Shown: positions 8,365 through 17,200 of the stretch, one piece after another
Layout of the letters: the number at the start of each line of letters is the position of its first letter
Position numbering within the stretch: the first letter of the stretch is position 1
Assembly: GCF_006385555.1 (NCBI RefSeq)
Contig: NZ_CP041036.1
Span: 1,612,001 to 1,676,000 of the forward strand
From: Shewanella polaris
GTDB taxonomy: Bacteria > Pseudomonadota > Gammaproteobacteria > Enterobacterales > Shewanellaceae
Direction of reading: 5' to 3'
Length of the DNA stretch: 64,000 nucleotides
Notes under the pieces: generated by a model
Databases searched by the model: none
The model's input: the letters and a program-made list of their open reading frames with translations, nothing else
Told to the model about the DNA's origin: nothing
Made by a program: the position numbers and the translations under genes

Positions 8365-8697
8365 GTGCCTAATCAAAAAGATGTATGTTTAAAATTTGGA
8401 GTGACTCCTTTTCCAAGCCTCGAAGGGGATAAAATTGGCATTGCTATTGAAACAATTGGCAAGCTTCCCATTAATGGTTTACGGCACAATCCGGAAAATG
8501 GTTCTTGTGGCTGGTATATTTGGTGCGGTGAAGACATGTCTAAATATGCAGATTTCTTCAAACCACTTCACGTCAGTCATATTGCAAACTATCTACCTGA
8601 AGTAGAAAAATATTTATCGCTCCCGCCAGGCTATCGGTTTTTAATCGCTGGCGAAAATGTGGATGTCTGGCATGATTCATCCCTGGGCAGTATGTAA
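8365..8697 (+). CDS. Small hypothetical protein with GWYIW and LPPGYRFLIAG motifs
   Basis: A 110-residue soluble protein. It starts at GTG with AGGA six bases upstream. Conserved-looking motifs in order are FGVTPFPSLEGDKIGIA, GLRHNPENGSCGWYIWCGE, FFKPLHVSH and LPPGYRFLIAG with a final DVWHDSSL. I recall similar proteins annotated only as hypothetical or immunity-like; I cannot name the function. There are two cysteines near the GWYIW motif and no export signal. Its stop lies inside the attC-like sequence at 8693-8756, which would be the usual position of a cassette gene. Confidence 0.6.
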   Translation: MPNQKDVCLKFGVTPFPSLEGDKIGIAIETIGKLPINGLRHNPENGSCGWYIWCGEDMSKYADFFKPLHVSHIANYLPEVEKYLSLPPGYRFLIAGENVDVWHDSSLGSM

Positions 8698-8756
8698 CAA
8701 GTTGAAGCTACGGTGCCTAATGACGCATCTCGCATCGCTCTTCAAAACGTTAAATG
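8693..8756 (+). other. attC-like imperfect palindrome (possible integron recombination site)
   Basis: Left ATGTAAC and right GTTAAAT are inverted at 6 of 7 positions, and the right arm fits the R-prime consensus GTTRRRY. Inside them, after 3-base unpaired spacers, TTGAAG pairs with CTTCAA; one extra base then interrupts a GC pair. The centre is a longer loop. This is the layout of an attC site, but the left arm misses RYYYAAC at one base and the spacers are shorter than usual. No integrase gene is in the window. Confidence 0.3.
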
Positions 8757-8790
8757 TCTGTGTAGTTACCATTATTATCCGAGATATAAA

Positions 8791-9534
8791 ATGAAAGATT
8801 TAGATGACCACAAAAAAATTGCAGTTCTAATTGATGCTGATAATGCACAATATTCAAAAATTAAAACAATAATGGATGAAATATCTGCGCATGGACATGT
8901 CGTTATAAAAAGAGCTTACGGAGACTGGTCTAGTGAATATTTGAAAAACTGGAAAGTCTCGTTGAATGAATTAGCTATTCAACCAATTCAACAGTTCGCA
9001 TACACGACAGGCAAGAACTCTACAGATGCATCGTTAATAATCGACGCGATGGATTTACTTTATTCTAATAAATTTGATGCATTTGCTCTGGTTTCTAGTG
9101 ATAGTGATTTTACAAAATTAGCGTCTAGATTACGTGAGTCAGAAATACTGGTTTTTGGAGTAGGGGAAAAGAAGACTCCTATAGCATTTAGAAACGCTTG
9201 TGACGACTTCATCTTTACAGAAAATTTAGATCCAGATATTGTTAATGTTCCAAAAAATAAATCAGCTGCGGTTAGTAAGTCCGAAAACCTAGCTGTAGAG
9301 GCTCTAGTACCTGTTCTCAAAAAAGCTTGGAAGAAGTTTCAAGATGATGATGGCTGGGCAAACCTATCCTCAGCAGGAAGTTTTGTAAAAAGATCAATGC
9401 CTGATTTTGATCCTAGGACATATGGTGTTAGTAAATTTCCTGAGATAATTAAAATTCTTGATAAGCATTTTGAAATGACTAAATATAAAGGCAAAGGAAC
9501 TGTTCATATTGTTGCTTATAGGCCAATAAAATAG
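8791..9534 (+). CDS. NYN-domain (LabA/PIN-like) protein with C-terminal LOTUS/OST-HTH domain
   Basis: Predicted 247-residue RNA-directed protein. I use the ATG at 8791 (GAG seven bases upstream); an open frame extends back to a GTG at 8713 but overlaps the attC-like site. Residues about 5-140 form a NYN ribonuclease-like domain with the acidic set LIDADNAQ, STDASLIIDAMDLL and LVSSDSDFTKLASRL, so the metal-binding aspartates appear intact. Residues about 165-247 (VPVLKKAW, WANLSSAGSFVKRSMPDFDPRTYG, FPEIIKILDKHF) match an OST-HTH/LOTUS RNA-binding fold. Families of this architecture are often accessory and may act on RNA in regulation or defence; that role here is inferred. Confidence 0.82.
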   Translation: MKDLDDHKKIAVLIDADNAQYSKIKTIMDEISAHGHVVIKRAYGDWSSEYLKNWKVSLNELAIQPIQQFAYTTGKNSTDASLIIDAMDLLYSNKFDAFALVSSDSDFTKLASRLRESEILVFGVGEKKTPIAFRNACDDFIFTENLDPDIVNVPKNKSAAVSKSENLAVEALVPVLKKAWKKFQDDDGWANLSSAGSFVKRSMPDFDPRTYGVSKFPEIIKILDKHFEMTKYKGKGTVHIVAYRPIK

Positions 9535-9812
9535 TGTTAAACAAAAAATTTAAAGTTGGCTTTTTTTGTTTATCAAACATATTAATCAATTAGTATTTAA
9601 CCGTTTAATATAGCTTTAACGACTCTAATTACTCTATATTTTTAATAAAAAAAACGCAATTTTTTCCAAATTCTGTCTAGTGAATACTTAAACAATGCCG
9701 CCCACAATTATTGACAGCAAAATTGGATAATGAGCATAGTTAATTTCTTAGCCAATAATTTTCGCCTATTATTAGGGCGTAGTATGTAAATCAATTATGG
9801 AGGATATTTTAG

Positions 9813-10088
9813 ATGAAGGATGATCAATTCAAGGCATGGAAACTAACTCGTGAAAAAAGTAAGTTAAACTTTTTTCTAATTAGAGGCGTTTTGTCGTATG
9901 GTTTACCAATGTTAATCATAATGGCATTTATGAACAAGCCTTTCGTAGATGGTTTTACTTCTAAAGCCGCAATCGTTCACATTATTGTTTGGTCATTAGC
10001 TGGTTTATTATTTGGTGTAACCATGTGGTACGTAACCGAACATAAATATAAAAAAGAACTGGCAAGTCGTACTTATCCCAAGGGGTGA
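9813..10088 (+). CDS. Small two-helix membrane protein
   Basis: A 91-residue protein with a very good ribosome site (GGAGG, nine bases before ATG). A charged N-terminus (about 1-20) is followed by two membrane helices, about 27-44 (VLSYGLPMLIIMAF) and 54-74 (IVHIIVWSLAGLLFGVTMWY), and a basic tail. I do not recognise the family. No partner gene is obvious; the flanking spacers are 278 and 130 bases. Confidence 0.65.
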   Translation: MKDDQFKAWKLTREKSKLNFFLIRGVLSYGLPMLIIMAFMNKPFVDGFTSKAAIVHIIVWSLAGLLFGVTMWYVTEHKYKKELASRTYPKG

Positions 10089-10143
10089 ACCAACCCCAAT
10101 ACTTGAGATGTTACTCTTTGTCCAGTCAATAACAGATCAATAA

Positions 10144-10194
10144 TTGAAGCTAAAAAAAGCCACCCTGATTATTTGCAATAAAAATGGGGGGGGC
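10144..10194. repeat. Repeat/hairpin element, copy 2
   Basis: TTGAAGCTAAAAAAA, GCCACCCT, an AT-rich loop with ATAAAAATGGG and a run of eight G's ending in C align with copy 1 at 8286-8333. The right arm has drifted (G-run instead of GGGTGGC), so the stem is less perfect but can still pair with G-T wobbles. It lies just before the lipoprotein gene. Confidence 0.65.
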
Positions 10195-10218
10195 CTACTT
10201 ACGTATCAAGGGTTTAAA

Positions 10219-10695
10219 GTGAAGAAAATATTTGTAATTGCATTTGTGTTGCTTACGTCGGTTTTAGCTGGTTGTGCTGCGCCAAAATACACCGCTACAG
10301 CCATTGCTAATGACTATGAAAGTGGTGATGTGCAGGTTGTCATTATCAATGATGAAAAAACACGAGAAGGATTTCAGAAGACAATGGAGTCTTGGCTCGA
10401 TAAACATAATTTCAAATACACTACATCGAGTGATGGATCGAAGCATGATTTAGAAAAACTGACGCTTGAGTATGAAGGGCATTGGGGGTGGGATTTGGCA
10501 CTCTATATGAACGATGCATATATTGAAGCATTTCAAAATGGTCAGCGTGTTGGAAAAGTAGAGTTTAAAGCGCCAAATAGTCTAAATGGTAATAAATTTG
10601 GTAATGCTGAAGAACGGATTGGCTATATGATGAGTGTTTTGTTTGGCCGGATGACGGAAGAGAATGCAACCAAAACAATTAACTCTTCCAATTAA
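10219..10695 (+). CDS. Small lipoprotein of unknown function
   Basis: A 158-residue product. I choose the GTG at 10219 (AAGGG six bases upstream) and not the longer open frame from a TTG at 10144, because it places a standard signal at the N-terminus. Residues 1-18 end in the lipobox LAGC with Cys19 as lipid site. The mature part has two beta/alpha-looking halves (VQVVIINDEKTREGF; LTLEYEGHWGWDLALYMNDAYIEAF) and no named motif. The GHWGWD and AYIEAF stretch resembles small Sbal-type lipoproteins I have seen annotated only as hypothetical. Probably membrane anchored in the periplasm. Confidence 0.65.
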   Translation: MKKIFVIAFVLLTSVLAGCAAPKYTATAIANDYESGDVQVVIINDEKTREGFQKTMESWLDKHNFKYTTSSDGSKHDLEKLTLEYEGHWGWDLALYMNDAYIEAFQNGQRVGKVEFKAPNSLNGNKFGNAEERIGYMMSVLFGRMTEENATKTINSSN

Positions 10696-10837
10696 CAAGC
10701 GTAAACATGGCTACCCACGATTATTCTGATTAATATGGATGTTCATCAGCCAATTCCAACAAATGATTTATGCTTTGCAAACCGCTCAACGCATAAATAC
10801 TATAACCTTATGAGTGTCTGGATATATTGAGCTAATA

Positions 10838-11239
10838 ATGAAATTAGATTACGAATTTATAAATGAAATTTTGATAAATTTTGTAGAGTCAGAAACAAGT
10901 ACCGTTAGTGTTGATGACTTTATTGAGTTATATGAAAAAGACTCACAAAAGTTAGCCCATCACTTGATTCTTATGAAAGAAAAGAAACTAATCACGGGGG
11001 CTTTTTCCCATGGAAAACTAGGAATAGAGCTTGAATTTGATGAGCAAGGACGATATGAGTTTACTTCTGGTATGCCTTGGCGAATTACTTCAGAAGGGTA
11101 TGATTTTGCTTTAGCTCTTAATAAACCAGATGTTTTGACCATAATTAAAGATAGATTTCAAAGAGAAGGTCTTTCTGCAGTTATTGATATAACTAAAAAG
11201 ATAGCAGTTAAGCAGGCAACCAAATTGCTTGATGAATAA
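10838..11239 (+). CDS. DUF2513-like protein
   Basis: A 133-residue soluble protein. The ATG at 10838 (MKLDYEFIN, GAG six bases upstream) is preferred to an upstream GTG, since this family normally starts close to such a Lys/Asp motif. The first 65 residues look like a winged-helix fold (INEILINFVE, AHHLILMKEKKLITGA), followed by WRITSEGYDFALALNKPDVLTIIKDRF, the conserved end seen in DUF2513 proteins. The tail (IAVKQATKLLDE) is helical. The family is common in prophages and accessory islands and its role is unknown. The DNA is more AT-rich than recBCD nearby. The unknown gene at 11322 follows 82 bases later and may be a partner. Confidence 0.6.
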   Translation: MKLDYEFINEILINFVESETSTVSVDDFIELYEKDSQKLAHHLILMKEKKLITGAFSHGKLGIELEFDEQGRYEFTSGMPWRITSEGYDFALALNKPDVLTIIKDRFQREGLSAVIDITKKIAVKQATKLLDE

Positions 11240-11321
11240 TACGTCATAAAAATTGGTGCTTGATTCATTTGATTAATCAATTTTTCAGTATGATCTAGGT
11301 GTTTATGCCTAAGGTGATAAT

Positions 11322-12029
11322 TTGATATATGCACTGGTTAAAATATTTAAAGAAAAACAACATGCTCAAAGTTTTATTAACGGTGAGTTATATATGCAAA
11401 CACTCCGTGATTATAAAGATTGGATAGATGACAATGGTGAGCTGCGTGGAGACCCATGTGAAGGTATTGTTGGATATTTCCAATCTGATGATATTCAGCT
11501 TGAGATTGGAAATATAAAATTAGATTCAGATTCCTTCGATGGAGCAGTCTTAGTTCATAGTAATGATCTACTTTCGCGAAATGCATTTTGTACCTATGCA
11601 TTAAACTCACGAGGATTTGACAAAATTTCTGTTGATACATTGAAAGAGTTTAAAAATATACTTGAAGTACATTCTAAGTGTTATGGGCTCGGTTCTTATT
11701 GTGTTGCAATCACAAATGTTAGTGAGTTTATATCAAGAGCGAAATCTGCAATAAAAAGTATAAATGTTGATGGTGCCATATCGTTGGTTGATTACTTTGA
11801 TGATCAAATTTTTAGTGGGGAGTTAGATTCTGATATGCATGGTTTTCAAAAAAGAAAAACATTTGAACATCAACGTGAACATCGTATATTAATCGACCTA
11901 AATTATAAAATACCAGAAAAATATACATTAAATGTTGGAGATCTTAGTGATATAACAACTGAGATATTAACTCCTCAAGAACTGAATGAAATACTTGAAG
12001 TTAGATTGCCTGATGGGAGTAAAGCATAA
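11322..12029 (+). CDS. Unknown 235-residue accessory protein, TTG start
   Basis: The frame starts at TTG with AAGGTGA five bases upstream; no ATG near the N-terminus gives a full product. Residues 1-45 (LVKIFKEKQHAQSFINGELYMQTLRDYKDW) followed by GDPCEGI, and a later FQKRKTFEHQREHRILIDL (about 185-203), are a layout I have seen in phage and island hypotheticals, without known activity. No signal peptide or membrane helix. AT-rich DNA and the position behind a DUF2513-like gene suggest horizontal origin. A role in phage defence or as an effector is only a guess. Confidence 0.55.
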   Translation: MIYALVKIFKEKQHAQSFINGELYMQTLRDYKDWIDDNGELRGDPCEGIVGYFQSDDIQLEIGNIKLDSDSFDGAVLVHSNDLLSRNAFCTYALNSRGFDKISVDTLKEFKNILEVHSKCYGLGSYCVAITNVSEFISRAKSAIKSINVDGAISLVDYFDDQIFSGELDSDMHGFQKRKTFEHQREHRILIDLNYKIPEKYTLNVGDLSDITTEILTPQELNEILEVRLPDGSKA

Positions 12030-12155
12030 CATATATGAGTCTTCCCCCTGTCAATAGACTAGCAGTTCCCATTTGGCTGCATTTACTGTCAAATTTAAAT
12101 TAAACAATAGATCCATCTGCTTCACTTATCAGTTCTGATTACTTGCTTTAACCAC

Positions 12156-14219
12156 TCAGCCCCATAATCTCCAAGCTAAACCCGATGCTCGTGATGTGGC
12201 TTGTTTGCTGGCTTTTTCAAATATCATTGCAGTGCCTAAACAATAAAAATGGTTTTTAGCGCGGGTGATGGCGGTGTAAAGCAGTTCTTTACTGAGTAGC
12301 TGCCATTGGGCGGAGCTGGGTTTATGCGGCAATACAAAGCTGACTTTATCAAACTCGCTGCCTTGGCTTTTATGTACTGTCATGGCGTAGCAAGTGTCGT
12401 GGCTTGGTAAGCGTGCGGGTAATACTTTAAGCAGGCTGCCATCGGCCATAACAAAGTGGGCCATTAAGCGGCTTGGCTTAGTGCTGTCTTGCAAGATTAA
12501 ACCAATGTCGCCATTAAATAAGCCTAAGTTGTAATCGTTACTTTGAATAATGATCGGTCGGCCTAAATAGAACTCATTTTGGGGATTAATCAGTTTGGCG
12601 TGTTTAAGGCTGTCGGTGATGGCGATATTCATTCCCTCAACCCCAAACTCTCCAGCTCGCATGGCACACAAGACTCGATATTGGTTAAAGCTGTCGATGA
12701 TGGTTTGTTCAGTATGAGGCAGTGTTATGGCGCTGTCTTGTCGATCCGCTTGATCGATAATGGCCTGTTGATTTATCCTTTGCTGATTTTCTTGTACCAA
12801 ACTCAGATACTCACCATAAGCGTGTACCGATAATGCCAATAACGCTTGTTTACCAGTGTTATCTCCCTGGGCATTATGCTGATGTTCAAACCAATTCAAT
12901 TCAGCATGATTATCTTGCCACACTTGGCGAATCGCATGCACATTTGATTGATTAACCGCATTGGCTAATAACCCAATACCTGCATCACCTTTAAAACGAT
13001 GGCTGTGCATCAACATACACAAACTGTCACCAATTTTAGGCTGTTGATGAATAAACTGACTGACATTTTGTTGGGTTAATTGCTCAATGAGCTTTGCCTG
13101 TGCTGCGCTGTAACGCATTGACCATGGCGATGCCTCATGCTGATTAGCTTGTTTTAAGCCAACACAAATATCCGCGAGCACTGCGCCAGCTTCTACTGAT
13201 GCGAGTTGATCTTGGTCGCCTAACAATATCAAACGGCCATGAGACGGCAGGGCGCTGAGTAATTTATACATCATGGGTAAGTCGACCATCGATGCTTCAT
13301 CGACCACCAGTAAATCTAAGCGCAACGGATTATCCTGATGATGCCTAAATTGGTACGAGTTTGGGATAACCCCCAATAGTCGATGCAATGTTGAAGCTTC
13401 TTCAGGTATTTGTTTTAGCGAATCTGTTAATACTTTCGCCAATACTGGGTCGCTGACTTGAGTGAGCTGTTGCAGTAAACGATGTTTAGACGCCTTGATC
13501 GATTCACTCAGCCTTGCTGCCGCTTTACCTGTGGGCGCGACTAAACGGATGGTTAGCGGCGATTGGGTTAACAGTAACAATAAGAGTTTAGTTACTGTGG
13601 TGGTTTTACCGGTTCCAGGGCCACCTGTGATCACCGCTAATGCTTTGGCTAAGGCCGTTGCCGTGGCTATTTTTTGCCAATTAAACGGGCTGCTATTGCT
13701 GTCTTCTGCGGAAAATAAGCATTCAATGAGTTGTGGCAGATGACTGTTAGCTAGGTCGATTTCAATTTGTTGATTGGCTAATTGGGTCAACTTAGCCGCC
13801 ACTTGAGTTTCAAAGAAATGGTACTTATTTAAATATAAGCGCCCATGTTCAAAGATCATCGGTTTGTTGTCACCGGGCTGGCCGACGGCATCAAATAGCG
13901 CGATTTGTTCAATCAATTGTTGATGGTTAAGCTCAATCCGACAATTGATTTCAGCGTTGCCGCGGTTGTCTTCTGCCATGGGATTGGCTAAATCAATTTG
14001 CTCGATGACTAAACAACTGTGCTGATTCGACAATTGCTGGCTAAGCATGGCGCAAACAAGCAAGAACAGTTGCGGCTGTTGTTCGCTTATTGCGGGATTG
14101 TTATTGATGGTTTCAATACTGGCCAGCTCTAAAGCAAAATGACGATCGAGTGCGGTAATGAGCCGCTGTTCTTGCCAAAGGTGCAATAACTCAGTGATTG
14201 GATGGGTGAGTATTAACAT
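12156..14219 (-). CDS. recD: Exodeoxyribonuclease V alpha subunit RecD
   Basis: The fast 5'-3' helicase motor of RecBCD, which processes double-strand breaks. The 687-residue product (E. coli RecD is about 608) has an N-terminal RecB-contact region, then the superfamily 1 helicase. Walker A (ITGGPGTGKTTTV) lies near residue 200, Walker B is LLVDEASMVDLPM, the next motif is LILLGDQDQLASVEAGAVL, and the C-terminal motif is AMTVHKSQGSEFD with LLYTAITRAK. It overlaps the end of recB by seven bases, so translation is probably coupled. Part of the extra length is Gln-rich linkers (HQHNAQGDNTGKQ). Confidence 0.97.
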   Translation of the reverse strand: MLILTHPITELLHLWQEQRLITALDRHFALELASIETINNNPAISEQQPQLFLLVCAMLSQQLSNQHSCLVIEQIDLANPMAEDNRGNAEINCRIELNHQQLIEQIALFDAVGQPGDNKPMIFEHGRLYLNKYHFFETQVAAKLTQLANQQIEIDLANSHLPQLIECLFSAEDSNSSPFNWQKIATATALAKALAVITGGPGTGKTTTVTKLLLLLLTQSPLTIRLVAPTGKAAARLSESIKASKHRLLQQLTQVSDPVLAKVLTDSLKQIPEEASTLHRLLGVIPNSYQFRHHQDNPLRLDLLVVDEASMVDLPMMYKLLSALPSHGRLILLGDQDQLASVEAGAVLADICVGLKQANQHEASPWSMRYSAAQAKLIEQLTQQNVSQFIHQQPKIGDSLCMLMHSHRFKGDAGIGLLANAVNQSNVHAIRQVWQDNHAELNWFEHQHNAQGDNTGKQALLALSVHAYGEYLSLVQENQQRINQQAIIDQADRQDSAITLPHTEQTIIDSFNQYRVLCAMRAGEFGVEGMNIAITDSLKHAKLINPQNEFYLGRPIIIQSNDYNLGLFNGDIGLILQDSTKPSRLMAHFVMADGSLLKVLPARLPSHDTCYAMTVHKSQGSEFDKVSFVLPHKPSSAQWQLLSKELLYTAITRAKNHFYCLGTAMIFEKASKQATSRASGLAWRLWG

Positions 14220-17200
14220 GATGACATCTCCGGCGCACGATTGTCTGTATGGCCTGTAAATAAGCTGTCGAGTTGTTCGATTAATGCTTGCGGTGGTTTG
14301 TCATAAAACACCCCCGCGCCAGGATGCTCAGGATGCATGCCGCGTAAAAACAGGTAATAGCAGCCGCCAATATGTTGCTGATAATTGTAGTTTGGTAATC
14401 TAAGCGATAAGTAACGATGCAACGCCAAGGTATACAAGATGTATTGCAAATTATAACGATGAGCATCAATGGCTTTAGCCATGGCAGAGCGAGTATAGTC
14501 GCTATAGTTATCGCCCAAATGGTTGGACTTATAATCGGCAATATAAAATTGGCCTTGGTACTCAAAGGTTAAATCGATAAAGCCTTTTAACATGCCTTTT
14601 AAGGTGTCAAAGTCGAGTCCGGCGACATAACCGTGCTGCTGCAAAATATGATTTAATTGCGATGCTTGTAAGGTTGAAATAGGCAAATAAAACTCCATTT
14701 CGACCATTTTTTGCTTCATGCCTAATTGGCTTAATGTCAGTGATGTATCCTGTGACGATGGCTCGATAAACAGCGGTGCGGTCAATATTTGCTGATACCA
14801 GTCCATTAACGGTTGCTGCCATAAGGTTTCGTCAAATCCATATTGTTTCATGGCTTTTGTTAGCGCAGGTGTCAGCTCGGTGTCTGCTTGGGTAAAATCA
14901 AACAGTTCTAACACTAAATGCATAAAACTACCGGCATTGGCGCCGCGTTCAAAGGTAAAGCGATCAAGTACGGGTTCGCTGGTGAGTTCATCTTGTAACT
15001 GTAATTGGATTAACTCATCTGTGAAGTCTTCATCGTCGGCACCGGGCGCGACTCTCTCGTGAGGCAGATGTTTCACCAAGCCAGAATAACTGCCCACGCG
15101 CCATGCAAGGCTCTGTACACGAGTGACTTTTTTGGCCGCTAGCGGGTCATTATTGTCGTGGATATCGGCGAGCACAGAATCGTCAATATTGTTGCCTAAG
15201 CATTCCACACTCATTGCCGGTAACGTGGCAATTTCATTCACTTTGGCTTGAATAAGAGCAAAGTCAGTTTTCTTGTCGGTAATGCCCAACAGATAACCGA
15301 TGCCTGTTTCATGTAATTGGCTGCTGATCCCTGCCTTTAACTGACGGCTTTGGTTAGCAATATACAAATAACACACGTAAACCGGCCGTGTTAACGCCAC
15401 ATATAGTAGGCGTAAATCTTCAGCGAGGGTTTCTTGTTTGAGTTGTTCCCAGCCTTCGTCGGTGGCGTCGATATCCCATATGAGCTGCTCATTTTTATGG
15501 TACATCATCGGCGCAGGGCGTTTTTTATTGCCGCGGGCTAAGCTGACAAACGGCACAAAACATACCGGATATTCTAAGCCCTTACTTTTATGAATAGTGA
15601 CAATTTGCACCAAGTTTTGCTCGCTTTCTAAGCGCAGTTGCTGCTCATCACCACCATTGTTACCAATCAGTTGTTGCTCGTACCAATTGATAAGGGCACT
15701 ACTGCCATCAAGCTCAGTGGCCTTTTGCTGCAGTAATTCGGCTAAATGCCTAAAGTCGGTTAAGCGTCTTTCACCAGATGCTTTAAGATCTGCTGCGTTG
15801 TCGTCATCAGCATCATTAAAGCTGTTGTCACTATTGCTGCCATAACTGTTGTCATTAGTAATGTCAGCCGTGACAGATTGCGATAGGTAACGATGAATTA
15901 GCTTGGTTTCGCTGGCAAAGTTAAGCAGCGCAGGCATAACGCCGCGTTGTTGCCATAACTGATGCCAATGAGTGAATTGATCTAATACCTGCTGACGTTG
16001 TTCTTCATCTTGGTTAAATTGATGGATCCGCTGGGCATTAAAACCAACAAGCTCAGTGGCCAGTGCGGCGCGGATAGCGCGTTCATTTTTAGGCGTGGCT
16101 AAGGCATACAATAAAATCGCCATTTCACGGGCTTCAATGGTGTTAAATACGCTGTCTCGGCTTAAAAATACCGCGCCAATTTTACGTGCTGATAATTCCG
16201 CTTTCATCACGGCCGCTTCGTTACGGTCGCGCACCAATATGGCAATGTCTTTGGCAATGAGCGGTTTAGCTTCCTGTTCAAGGCTGGTATTAACTTTACA
16301 TAATCCCTGTTGAGCTTCGGTGAGTAAGCGTTTTATTTCACTGGCAGCATCAGCGGCTAGGCGTTGTCTTGCGGTAGTTTTGTTTAAGCCATTAACATCG
16401 TCTTCGGCTAATAAGCGGATCCGCAACGCCGCAGGATTGGTTGTCGCTTCACTCAGGTGTTTATTGGCTGCCGATGATGGGGTTTTAACAATATCATAGG
16501 GGATAGCTTGGCTAATAAACGGGTCTTGGTGTTGACTAAATAGCTGATTAACGCCATTGACTAACTGAGTCGATGAGCGGTAATTGGTGTCAAGATTATA
16601 ATGGGCCTGTGTTTGTTGGCGCGCGGCAATATAAGTATAAATATCGGCACCACGGAAAGCATAAATAGCCTGCTTAGGATCGCCAATCATTAATAAACTT
16701 AAACGACCCTTATTAGCGTCATCATCGTTGTTGTCATTACCAATGTCGTCATTACTTTTACTGTCATCATTTGGGCTGTGAACAGTGGTATCTGCGGCTA
16801 AGTCCAGCTGTGATGCTAGCGGCTGTTGATACACCTGATTAAAAATGGTGAATTGTAGTGGATCGGTGTCTTGGAACTCATCAATTAATGCTACTGGAAA
16901 ACGCTTAGCAATGGCATGGGCTAGGGTGATTGGGTTTTGGCTGAGCGCCATGGCTAAGCTGAGCAATAGGTCATCGGGTGTCATTAAATTGCGTTGCTGT
17001 TTTTGGCCGGCAAAGCGTTGGCGAATACCCTCACGGGCGCGCACTAAAAATGACGGAATAAGCTGATTAATCAACTCAAGTAAGCGCTCAATATGCTCCA
17101 GTAACGGCGCTTCAGCAGCACTGGGGATAACGCCACCTTTATTGAGTTTAAGCTCGGATAATGCCAATTGCTCCAGCGCTTTTATTGGCGGTAATCCTTG

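Noticed and set aside
10144..10218. N-terminal extension of the lipoprotein from a TTG
   Set aside because: It would run through the hairpin element and bury the lipobox signal behind 25 residues.
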